A DNA stretch of 11,883 nt. Origin: Heyndrickxia sporothermodurans. Its GTDB lineage: Bacteria > Bacillota > Bacilli > Bacillales > Bacillaceae_C. Position numbers and translations under genes: made by a program. A model generated the notes under the pieces. It did not search any database, was not told the origin of the DNA, and worked only from the letters and a program-made list of their open reading frames with translations. The stretch lies in NCBI RefSeq assembly GCF_016785185.1, contig NZ_JAEKDY010000109.1; one strand, written 5' to 3'. Every line of letters starts with the position of its first letter. The stretch's first letter is position 1. Below are positions 1 through 5,681 of this stretch, one piece after another.

Positions 1-2
1 TA

Positions 3-50
3 GCCGCAGACCGAATTAATGTACAATTAAATCAGCAACAAGTAGCATGA
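3..50 (+). CDS. Possible C-terminal tail of an upstream gene (partial)
   Basis: One frame is open from the window edge to a TGA at 48-50 and would encode about 15 residues, AADRINVQLNQQQVA. The composition is protein-like and no ribosome binding site or other signal competes for these bases, so it may be the end of a plus-strand gene starting outside the window. It is too short to assign to a family, and an open stretch of this length can occur by chance. Confidence 0.3.
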   Translation, partial: AADRINVQLNQQQVA

Positions 51-258
51 TTTCTGTTTTTAAAAATATATTTTAGAAATTCTGTAGGATTCTGTATTTT
101 TAAAAAGAGCAATTATGAAATTGACTCAACAGTATAATATTATACATTTTTTAGCAAAGTCTAATGGGATTTTTTATTAATTATTCTTTCATGAAAGCAA
201 TTGGAGACATTATCATTACTTTACAATATGATTTCTTACTTAAAAACAGGCTTTTCTT
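51..258. other. AT-rich intergenic region without a gene
   Basis: No open frame with a ribosome binding site is visible on either strand. The stretch contains a perfect but purely A/T 12-base inverted repeat (57-68 with 95-106). It also has a tandem-like doubling of TTCTGTA around 89-96. No hairpin followed by a T-run marks the end of the upstream gene. The TTGACT at 121-126 has no properly spaced -10. Confidence 0.5.
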
Positions 259-267
259 TGCTATAAT
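259..267 (+). promoter_or_regulatory. Extended -10 promoter for alaR-alaT
   Basis: TGCTATAAT is a perfect extended -10 element (TG, one base, TATAAT). No good -35 lies 17 bases upstream, which is tolerated for extended -10 promoters. Transcription would begin near 274, giving a leader of about 80 bases before the TTG start at 354. That leader contains the hairpin at 280-320. Confidence 0.5.
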
Positions 268-279
268 ACTACTAAGCAA

Positions 280-320
280 AGCGGATGCACGATGTTGAGC
301 ACCTTTTATGCACTGCCGCT
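280..320 (+). other. Structured leader upstream of alaR
   Basis: AGCGG (280-284) can pair with CCGCT (316-320). After a small internal loop, TGCA (286-289) can pair with TGCA (309-312), enclosing about 19 bases. There is no T-run, so it is not an intrinsic terminator, and it matches no riboswitch class I recognise. It could be a regulator site or an RNA fold affecting translation of the TTG-started alaR. Confidence 0.35.
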
Positions 321-353
321 AACACTTATTATACATAGAGAGGATTTATTAAC

Positions 354-848
354 TTGGATGAAAAAGTCATAAGAGTTTTGGAGATTATTGAAAATAATGC
401 ACGAATTCCTTTAAGTACATTAGCGAAAATGGTGAATTTGTCGGAAGCTGATGTAACCGAGATTATTAAGGATTTAGAAAAAAGGAACATTATAGCAAGC
501 TATGTTTCTGTTATTAATTGGTCAAAGTTGACGGAGCAGGAAATGGTTACTGCGTTGATTGATGTGAAGGTAACACCAAAGCGTGGTGTTGGTTTTGATG
601 ATGTGGCTGAACGAATTTATCGTTTTCCACAAGTAAAGTCTGTTTATTTAATGAGTGGCGCATTCGACCTGTCTGTTGAAGTAGAAGGAAAAACGATGCT
701 GGAGGTTGCAAGTTTTGTCTCGGATAAATTAGCGACAATCGATTCTGTGATTTCCACTTCTACTCATTTTATTTTAAAAAAGTTTAAACACGACGGCGTA
801 ATACTTGGTGAAAATGAAAAAGATCGAAGGATGATTATACAACCATGA
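354..848 (+). CDS. alaR: Lrp/AsnC-family transcriptional regulator, AlaR-like
   Basis: A 164-residue protein of typical Lrp/AsnC length. Residues 5-47 form the helix-turn-helix (IPLSTLAKMVNLSEADV leads into the recognition helix). Residues about 62-140 form the RAM ligand-binding and oligomerisation domain, including VKVTPKRGVGFDDVAERIY and LMSGAFDLSVEVEG. These stretches resemble Bacillus YugG, renamed AlaR, which governs the L-alanine aminotransferase gene alaT. The start is TTG at 354, preceded by GAGAGG at 338-343 with 10-base spacing; the ATG at 358 is out of frame. The stop overlaps the start of the next gene in ATGA (845-848), so the two are translationally coupled and the regulator probably controls its own operon. 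The family call is secure; the orthology rests on sequence similarity plus gene order. Confidence 0.85.
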   Translation: MDEKVIRVLEIIENNARIPLSTLAKMVNLSEADVTEIIKDLEKRNIIASYVSVINWSKLTEQEMVTALIDVKVTPKRGVGFDDVAERIYRFPQVKSVYLMSGAFDLSVEVEGKTMLEVASFVSDKLATIDSVISTSTHFILKKFKHDGVILGENEKDRRMIIQP

Positions 849-2017
849 AAACTGAATTAATGAATCCATCCCATTTTTTATCTGAAAATGTCAAAATAAT
901 TAAACCTTCAGGAATTCGCCGTTTCTTCGATCTCGCCTCACAAATGGAAAATGTTATTTCATTAGGTGTTGGCGAGCCTGATTTTGTCACACCTTGGAAT
1001 TATCGTGAAGCGAGTATTTTATCATTGGAAGAAGGGTTTACTGCCTATTCGCCTAATGCTGGATTACTTGAATTACGCCAAGAAATATCTACTTATATGG
1101 AGCAGCGCTTTTCTGTTCAGTACTCTTCAAAGAATGAAATAATCGTAACGGTCGGAGCCTCTGAAGCGCTTGATATTGCATTAAGAGCTACTTTAAATCC
1201 GGGTGAGGAAATTATTGTAGTGGAACCATGCTTTGTATCTTACGTTCCAATCGTTGAACTTGCTGGTGGAAAAGCAGTGACCGTTCAGGCTTTACCTGAA
1301 TATGATTTTAAAATTCAACCGGAGCAAATCGAAGCATTAATTACTGAAAAAACAAAAGGGATAATTATTTGTTCACCTAATAATCCAACTGGAACGGTTT
1401 TAAATAAACAGGATTTAGAAGGAATAGCTGCTGTTGCGTTGAAGCATAATCTCCTCGTTTTTTCAGATGAAATTTATGCGGAGCTTTCTTATGATGAGCC
1501 TTATACGAGTATTGCTTCCTTACCCGAAATGCGGGATCAAACCATTGTAATGAATGGCTTCTCGAAAGCATTTGCCATGACTGGCTGGAGATTAGGCTTC
1601 GTTTGCGGTCCAAAAGAAATTTTACAAGCCATGTTAAAAATTCATCAATATGCCATTATGTGTGCACCTACAATGTCCCAATTCGCTGCTATCGAGGCAT
1701 TAAAAAATGGTCATACGGAAATGAAGAAAATGATCCGAAGCTACCATAGTAGAAGAAACTATATGGTAGAAGAGTTGAACGAAATTGGCCTCCCTTGTCA
1801 TATACCTGGTGGAGCTTTCTATGTATTTCCAAATATAACATCCACCGGATTATCTAGCGAAGAATTTGCTGAAAAGCTATTGATCGAACAACAAGTCGCC
1901 GTCGTCCCGGGATCCGTCTTCGGCGCAAGCGGTGAAGGCTACATCCGATGCAGCTACGCAACCAACATCGACCAACTCCAAGAAGCCATCACCCGCATCA
2001 AAAACTTCCTCAAATAG
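845..2017 (+). CDS. alaT: PLP-dependent class I/II aminotransferase, AlaT-like
   Basis: A 390-residue fold-type I aminotransferase. Visible landmarks are SPNNPTG with the PLP-contacting Asn180, SDEIYAE with Asp208 (pairs with the pyridine nitrogen) and Tyr211, SKAFAMTGWRLGF with the Schiff-base Lys241, and YIRCSYA with Arg368, which should bind the substrate carboxylate. All catalytic residues are intact. Next to an AlaR-like regulator, with which it shares a 4-base overlap, the best guess is alanine aminotransferase (pyruvate + glutamate to alanine + 2-oxoglutarate) in the cytoplasm. An aspartate or aromatic aminotransferase is the alternative. Codon use changes abruptly at 1895: the last 40 codons are almost entirely C- or A-ending although the protein remains family-typical. 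The last base of the stop codon is also the first base of a REP-like repeat. Confidence 0.85.
   Translation: MKTELMNPSHFLSENVKIIKPSGIRRFFDLASQMENVISLGVGEPDFVTPWNYREASILSLEEGFTAYSPNAGLLELRQEISTYMEQRFSVQYSSKNEIIVTVGASEALDIALRATLNPGEEIIVVEPCFVSYVPIVELAGGKAVTVQALPEYDFKIQPEQIEALITEKTKGIIICSPNNPTGTVLNKQDLEGIAAVALKHNLLVFSDEIYAELSYDEPYTSIASLPEMRDQTIVMNGFSKAFAMTGWRLGFVCGPKEILQAMLKIHQYAIMCAPTMSQFAAIEALKNGHTEMKKMIRSYHSRRNYMVEELNEIGLPCHIPGGAFYVFPNITSTGLSSEEFAEKLLIEQQVAVVPGSVFGASGEGYIRCSYATNIDQLQEAITRIKNFLK
1895..2014 (+). other. C-rich, T-depleted 3' end of alaT
   Basis: In these 40 codons 28 of 29 pyrimidine-ending codons end in C, and 10 of 11 purine-ending codons end in A. Immediately upstream only about a third of pyrimidine-ending codons end in C. 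In the last 60 coding bases I count 23 C and 5 G. The resulting RNA is C-rich, G-poor and likely unstructured, as expected of a Rho-loading site, and it runs into the repeat at 2017 without an intrinsic terminator. Confidence 0.6.
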
Positions 2018-2084
2018 TGTCAGGCACCATTTATTCATTTTCCCGCATAAACATGCGCGTTTTTGAATAAATGGTGTCAGGCAC
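2017..2084. repeat. REP-like paired repeat, copy 1
   Basis: Two copies of the 11-base core GTGTCAGGCAC (2017-2027 and 2074-2084) bracket an AT-rich middle. CACCATTTATTCA (2025-2037) is perfectly complementary to TGAATAAATGGTG (2064-2076). With the quasi-palindromic cores the whole element can fold into a stem of about 20 pairs with one mismatch and two G-T pairs. The loop contains a small hairpin, CGCAT with ATGCG. The first G is the last base of the alaT stop codon. The layout resembles REP/BIME sequences mobilised in trans by RAYT (Y1 tyrosine) transposases; no such gene is in the window. Confidence 0.75.
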
Positions 2085-2301
2085 TTTGTTCATTTAGGTA
2101 CAATTGTGTAAGTTAACGCTTAAATCATTTATTTTCATGAGTTAGAGTTTTCTAGTGAAGGGGCATTTTTTTGGATTCAAACAATCGCTTGATACAAAAT
2201 TGATAGTTTTTCATAGTTAGAGTTTTTTATCCCGCTTTAAAACAAGAAGTTTCAATTTTTACTTTTTGAATATCATGTTGAAAACAGTAAGGAGGATTCA
2301 G
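2085..2301. other. Intergenic region with imperfect direct repeat upstream of the phosphatase gene
   Basis: A 22-23 base sequence occurs twice, at 2132-2154 and 2208-2229. Both begin TTTTCAT and share AGTTAGAGTTTT; the second lacks one G and differs at one later base. The copies start 76 bases apart, in the same orientation. A weak promoter candidate, TTGATA (2189-2194) then CATAGT (2212-2217), has its -10 inside the second copy. An operator or a degenerate mobile repeat would both fit. No gene is present. Confidence 0.4.
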
Positions 2302-3195
2302 ATGATCCGTTCAATTGATTTTATTTATAAGAATGGCTCGCGAAATCATAATGAAGATGCTTATGTCATTAATCGGGAAAATCACATTTTCGCTGCTATT
2401 GATGGAGCTACAGGTTTAGGAGGTCTTTCTGGAGATATTGCGTCGAATATTATTAAGCAAAGTTTGGAAAAGGTTTCCGAACGCTCCCTTCGAGAAAAAG
2501 TGGAGGAAGGAAATACAAAATTGCGACTAAAAACGGAGGAATTAAAGAACCTTCCACTTACTAGCATTTCTAAACTTGAAAGAAGCACCTGCAGTCTGGC
2601 AGCGATACAATTGAAAGGAAATCAATATTTGGAGTACGTATCTTATGGTGATTGCATGATCATTTTACAATATAAAGATCAGTCCATTCGTATCGTTACC
2701 CATGATCATGTGGATGTATTAGATACACAAGCAATTAAAATTGTCCATCGAATGTTATTAGAAGAAGAGACTGGGAAGGGAATCGATTTAAATCAATTAC
2801 CAGAAGAAAAGATTTTATCCCTTTTACAGGAAAAGAAAGACAAAATAAAAATTCTCCTACATGAAAACCGAAGCAAATTAAATACTTCTGAAGGATATGG
2901 AATCATTGACGGAAGTGAAGAAGCTTTAAATTTTATGGAATATGGGGTTATTCCTCTCATTAACATTAAACAAATCTTGCTCCTTACAGATGGGTTGAAA
3001 ATGCATACCCACCAACAGGACAATAAAACACATAAAAATAGCTGGGAACAAAGTGCCACCATCGCCTTTAACCATGGAATCAACGAATTATATAAACAGA
3101 TCATCCAAATTGAAAAAAACGACCCGGCATGTATCGAATACCCCCGCCTAAAAAAACACGACGACAAAACCGGCATCCTCCTCACATTTGAATAG
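2302..3195 (+). CDS. PP2C-type (PPM) Ser/Thr protein phosphatase
   Basis: A 297-residue cytoplasmic protein. I place the start at ATG 2302, 6 bases after AAGGAGG (2289-2295); the frame extends upstream to a TTG at 2266 that has no such site. The acidic metal-binding motifs of PPM phosphatases are present in order: RNHNEDA with Asp19, IDGAT with Asp34, YGDCMI, LLTDGL with Asp230, and a final HDDKTGI with Asp287/Asp288. A charged stretch between the GD and TDG motifs (roughly 150-215) is longer than in minimal PP2C enzymes. It should dephosphorylate Ser/Thr phosphoproteins or small phosphorylated ligands with Mn/Mg. No kinase or anti-sigma partner lies beside it, so its target is unknown. The last ~25 codons turn strongly C-ending, and a REP-like repeat begins at the stop codon. 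Confidence 0.8.
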   Translation: MIRSIDFIYKNGSRNHNEDAYVINRENHIFAAIDGATGLGGLSGDIASNIIKQSLEKVSERSLREKVEEGNTKLRLKTEELKNLPLTSISKLERSTCSLAAIQLKGNQYLEYVSYGDCMIILQYKDQSIRIVTHDHVDVLDTQAIKIVHRMLLEEETGKGIDLNQLPEEKILSLLQEKKDKIKILLHENRSKLNTSEGYGIIDGSEEALNFMEYGVIPLINIKQILLLTDGLKMHTHQQDNKTHKNSWEQSATIAFNHGINELYKQIIQIEKNDPACIEYPRLKKHDDKTGILLTFE

Positions 3196-3263
3196 GTGTC
3201 AGGCACCAAATATTCAAAATAGCGAATAATAATACGGTGAAATGCATAAATGGTGTCAGGCAC
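3195..3263. repeat. REP-like paired repeat, copy 2
   Basis: GGTGTCAGGCACC (3195-3207) starts on the last base of the phosphatase stop codon. A second core, GTGTCAGGCAC, lies at 3253-3263 in the same orientation. The inner flanks (CACCAAATATTCA and TGCATAAATGGTG) pair at 10 of 13 positions, so the hairpin is less perfect than in copy 1. The 23 bases from 3196 are identical to the left end of copy 3. No T-run follows, so it does not look like an intrinsic terminator. Confidence 0.75.
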
Positions 3264-3399
3264 TATGTATTTTATTGATCATTTCCCCCATTCCTAGAAA
3301 GGATGTTAAAAAATTTGTCGACGGATAAAACTGGAATCCGCTTGAATAGTTGCTTATGATATTAATAGTATGATAGTCCTACAAAAAAGGGGAGATAAT
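3264..3399 (+). promoter_or_regulatory. Promoter and leader region of the Ig-repeat protein gene
   Basis: This gap must hold the promoter of the secreted protein gene. The best candidate is TATGAT at 3355-3360 with a weak -35, TGGAAT at 3332-3337 (17-base spacer). The ribosome binding site AAAGGGGAG (3386-3394) precedes the ATG at 3400. The -35 is poor, so the assignment is tentative. Confidence 0.3.
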
Positions 3400-4812
3400 A
3401 TGGGGAAAAAGACGGTTTTGTCACTTTTAAGCGCAGGGGTATTGGCATTCTCATTATCCGTAAGTTCTGTGCATGCGGAAACAAAAACAAATCAATTTGA
3501 ATTAACAAAGAAAGCCCTGAATCAACAAGGACAGTTACTTCAAAAAAGGAGTCCTTATAAGTTACATACATTAGAAGCATATTCAAAACAAAGTCACGCT
3601 TTTAAAAAATTGCAATCATATAAACTTCCGAGAATCAGCCGTACTTTGAATAGTTATAATAGTAATGAAAATTCTTTATTTGAACAAGAGCCAAATGATG
3701 ATTTTCCTTCAGCAAATAAGTTGCCTTATGATAATTTGATGATTGGTCAATTACTTCCATTATACGATGTCGATTTGTACAAGGTTAAAGTTGAAAAGGG
3801 AACATTATTAGTCGCTGGGCTTACCAATTCGTATGCTATTGATTTGGTATTTGGTGCATTTGAAAAAGACTTTAAGGACCATGGGTTCTTAGAATACTTA
3901 GGATACGACTATGATCCTTCAACAGGCGTATTAGTTCATGTCTACGATGTGAAAAAGGCCGGAACCTATTATATTGGTGCTTTAGATGGTGATGATGAAT
4001 ATGATATTGATGATAATTCTGTAGAGGATCTATATGGACTAATGGCTACCTATGTCGATACCGTTGCTCCATCTAGACCTATTGTCAATAATGTAACAAA
4101 TAAATCGAAAACAGTTACAGGTAAAGCTGAAGCTAACTCTATAGTCACTGTAAAAAGTGGAAAAAAAGTTCTTGGTTCTAGCAAAGCCTCTTCGAAAGGC
4201 GAATTTTCTGTTAAGATCAGTGCTCAAAAAGCTGGAACGAAACTAACCGTTTCTGCTAAAGACAAGGCTGGAAATGTTAGCTCCGGAGCATCCGTCACAG
4301 TAAAAGATGCTATTCCACCTGCGAAACCAACTGTAAATAAAATCACCAATAAATCAAAGGTGGTAACTGGTAAAGCCGAAGCCAACTCAACCGTCACGGT
4401 CAAAAAAGGAAGCAAGGTTCTTGGTTCCGCCAAAGCCTCCTCAAAAGGCTCATTTTCTGTTAAAATCAAAGCTCAAAAAGCAGGATCAAAATTAACTATT
4501 TCCGCTAAAGACAAGGCTGGAAATGTTAGCTCCGGAGCATCCGTCACAGTGAAAGATGTTATTCCACCCGCGAAGCCAACAGTAAATAGAGTCACCAATA
4601 AATCGAAGGTGGTAACTGGTAAAGCCGAAGCTAACTCAACCGTTACGGTCAAAAATAGAAACAAGGTTCTTGGTTCTGCTAAAGCTTCCTCAAAAGGAAC
4701 ATTCTCTGTTAAAATCAAAGCTCAAAAGGCTGGAACAAAACTAACCATTACCGCAAAAGATAAAGCTGGAAACGTTAGCGTAAAAGTAGAAAAAAAAGTA
4801 GTAAAATACTGA
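3400..4812 (+). CDS. Secreted protein with PPC-like domain and three Ig-like repeats
   Basis: A 470-residue precursor. The start at ATG 3400 follows AAAGGGGAG and gives a classic signal peptide: MGKK, hydrophobic core LSLLSAGVLAFSLSV, then VHA with cleavage predicted after Ala26. An earlier in-frame ATG at 3370 would put charged residues before the signal and has no good ribosome binding site. Residues about 95-220 (EQEPNDDFPSANKL onward, acidic loop DGDDEYDIDDNS) resemble the bacterial pre-peptidase C-terminal (PPC) domain. Residues 222-304, 305-387 and 388-470 are three 83-residue Ig-like repeats of the Big_6 type (VTGKAEANSTVTV, KDKAGNVS), very Lys-rich and repeated nearly verbatim. There is no sortase motif or C-terminal membrane anchor, so it is probably secreted or held to the wall by charge. 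No catalytic domain is visible; an adhesion or matrix role is a guess. Confidence 0.75.
   Translation: MGKKTVLSLLSAGVLAFSLSVSSVHAETKTNQFELTKKALNQQGQLLQKRSPYKLHTLEAYSKQSHAFKKLQSYKLPRISRTLNSYNSNENSLFEQEPNDDFPSANKLPYDNLMIGQLLPLYDVDLYKVKVEKGTLLVAGLTNSYAIDLVFGAFEKDFKDHGFLEYLGYDYDPSTGVLVHVYDVKKAGTYYIGALDGDDEYDIDDNSVEDLYGLMATYVDTVAPSRPIVNNVTNKSKTVTGKAEANSIVTVKSGKKVLGSSKASSKGEFSVKISAQKAGTKLTVSAKDKAGNVSSGASVTVKDAIPPAKPTVNKITNKSKVVTGKAEANSTVTVKKGSKVLGSAKASSKGSFSVKIKAQKAGSKLTISAKDKAGNVSSGASVTVKDVIPPAKPTVNRVTNKSKVVTGKAEANSTVTVKNRNKVLGSAKASSKGTFSVKIKAQKAGTKLTITAKDKAGNVSVKVEKKVVKY
4063..4809 (+). repeat. Three tandem 249-bp repeats encoding Ig-like domains
   Basis: Units begin at 4063, 4312 and 4561 and are each exactly 249 bases (83 codons); the third ends at the codon before the stop. 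Units 1 and 2 share an identical 47-base block (4255-4301 and 4504-4550). The end of unit 3 diverges to a Lys/Val-rich terminus. The similarity at DNA level indicates recent duplication or continuing homogenisation. Confidence 0.9.
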
Positions 4813-4836
4813 ACATCTAATTAAAATCAACGAGAA

Positions 4837-4921
4837 GTGTCAGGCACCAAATATTCAAATTCTCAAATATTTATTCAAAAAAATGCATAAACGGTGCCTG
4901 ACACCATTTATGCATTTTTTT
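4837..4921. repeat. REP-like paired repeat, copy 3 (second core inverted)
   Basis: The left core GTGTCAGGCACC is at 4837-4848. The right core at 4893-4905 is its reverse complement, GGTGCCTGACACC, unlike copies 1 and 2 where both cores read the same way. The right core is embedded in a perfect 15-base inverted repeat (4877-4891 with 4907-4921). This copy starts 24 bases after the upstream stop codon rather than on it. Confidence 0.75.
4877..4921 (+). terminator. Intrinsic terminator formed by repeat copy 3
   Basis: TGCATAAA pairs with TTTATGCA, and GGTG pairs with CACC across one C-A mismatch, leaving a CCTGA loop. The stem is preceded by seven A and followed by seven T. It should end transcription of the Ig-repeat gene and, because of the A7/T7 symmetry, could work in both directions. 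Confidence 0.75.
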
Positions 4922-4958
4922 GATGGATTTATCGAGAAGGGTTGAATTTTCACTTCTT

Positions 4959-4986
4959 TTGCCGAAGTTTTTCTTGTTTTGTCAAA
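4959..4986 (+). promoter_or_regulatory. Possible Spo0A boxes upstream of racA
   Basis: TTGTCAAA (4979-4986) fits the 0A-box consensus TTGTCRAA. TTGCCGAA (4959-4966) differs from it at one base. They are in the same orientation, 20 bases apart (about two helical turns), and end 3 bases before the sigma-H -35 element. Control of racA by Spo0A and sigma-H is established in B. subtilis; use of these particular sites is inferred. Confidence 0.5.
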
Positions 4987-4989
4987 GTC

Positions 4990-5017
4990 GGAGGATTTTG
5001 GAATGGCGGCATCGAAT
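4990..5017 (+). promoter_or_regulatory. Sigma-H promoter of racA
   Basis: GGAGGATTT (4990-4998), 12 bases, then ATCGAAT (5011-5017) matches the sigma-H consensus RNAGGAWWW-N11/12-RNNGAAT at every defined position. Transcription would start near 5024, leaving a leader of about 20 bases that carries the ribosome binding site. This rules out translation from any start upstream of 5043 on this transcript. Confidence 0.8.
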
Positions 5018-5042
5018 ATTGAGAGAAAAGGAGGGAATAGTT

Positions 5043-5564
5043 TTGAATACGACAGGTGTTGCAAATTTATTAGGTGTTTCGAAGAGTACGGTTCAACGCT
5101 GGATTAAACAGCTTGACCTTGATATGAGTCGCAATGATCTTGGGCATTTTGATTTTACTGAAGAGGAAATTTCTATGTTGAAACAGATTCAAGAACAGGT
5201 TCAAAAAGGAATCCTTCTCCAAGATGTAGTCCTCCCACCCAAAAAGACACGTAAAGGAAAAGCAGTCCATACCGTACAAAATCCAGAAATGGAAACGATA
5301 ATTGAAAAAATAAATGACCTAGATAGAAGAGTAAACGAAAAAGCAGATAATGTCGTTTCATATCAGCTCCTCTCCCATCGAAGAGAACTCGAGGAATTAG
5401 AAAATCAAGTGGTTCAACTCAATAAACGGATTGAGCTTTTAGAAAAAAAAATATCAGAAGTCAATCAAACGAATGCTCCCGCCAAGCTCACTAACCTTAA
5501 TCAAATCCATGAAAAAAGAAAAGGAAAAAAGAAAAATATTTTCATGATGTTGTTTGGCTTTTAG
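5043..5564 (+). CDS. racA: RacA, polar chromosome-anchoring protein of sporulation
   Basis: A 173-residue protein started by TTG at 5043, 7 bases after AAAAGGAGGG (5026-5035). Residues 3-40 form a MerR-like winged helix (MNTTGVANLLGVSKSTVQRW, then RNDLGHFDFTEEE), which resembles the N-terminus of B. subtilis RacA. Residues about 81-142 form a long coiled coil rich in heptad Leu/Ile. The tail is strongly basic (HEKRKGKKK) and ends in the hydrophobic NIFMMLFGF. RacA binds dispersed sites near the origin, stretches the chromosome into the axial filament, and attaches it to the pole through DivIVA before asymmetric division. The length is close to the ~184 residues of the B. subtilis protein. The sigma-H promoter directly in front supports the call. 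A different MerR-like coiled-coil protein is the only realistic alternative. Confidence 0.88.
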   Translation: MNTTGVANLLGVSKSTVQRWIKQLDLDMSRNDLGHFDFTEEEISMLKQIQEQVQKGILLQDVVLPPKKTRKGKAVHTVQNPEMETIIEKINDLDRRVNEKADNVVSYQLLSHRRELEELENQVVQLNKRIELLEKKISEVNQTNAPAKLTNLNQIHEKRKGKKKNIFMMLFGF

Positions 5565-5586
5565 CACCTATGGTGTTCTTTTTTTT
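5563..5586 (+). terminator. Terminator of racA
   Basis: AGCACC (5563-5568), loop TAT, then GGTGTT (5572-5577) makes a six-pair stem with one G-T pair, followed after a C by eight T (5579-5586). The stem begins inside the racA stop codon. It is short, but the T-run is strong. Confidence 0.6.
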
Positions 5587-5681
5587 GTCTTTTGTAAGGA
5601 TTTAGAGGACAACTTAAACTCAATCGAGCATTGAAACTTTTTTCCCTTCTATTCGTATTAGGAATAAAAGGTGGGAGAAAA

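Noticed and set aside
121..143. TTGACT with TATAAT as a sigma-A promoter
   Set aside because: Only 6 bases separate them, and no good -10 sits at 16-18 bases.
2108..2126. cre-like sequence around GTTAACGCTTAA
   Set aside because: It misses at least two defined positions of the cre consensus and is weaker than the site at 7556-7573.
2793..3263. Open frame of about 156 codons opposite the phosphatase gene
   Set aside because: It is antisense to a gene with intact PP2C motifs, starts inside the repeat and has no ribosome binding site.
2017..4921. CRISPR array
   Set aside because: The short core recurs in only three widely spaced pairs separated by whole genes, with no regular spacers or cas genes.
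4920..5042. Upstream extension of racA to a TTG at 4920
   Set aside because: The extension would be translated through the sigma-H promoter and part of repeat copy 3, has no ribosome binding site, and lies outside the RacA family; TTG 5043 has an ideal AAAAGGAGGG.
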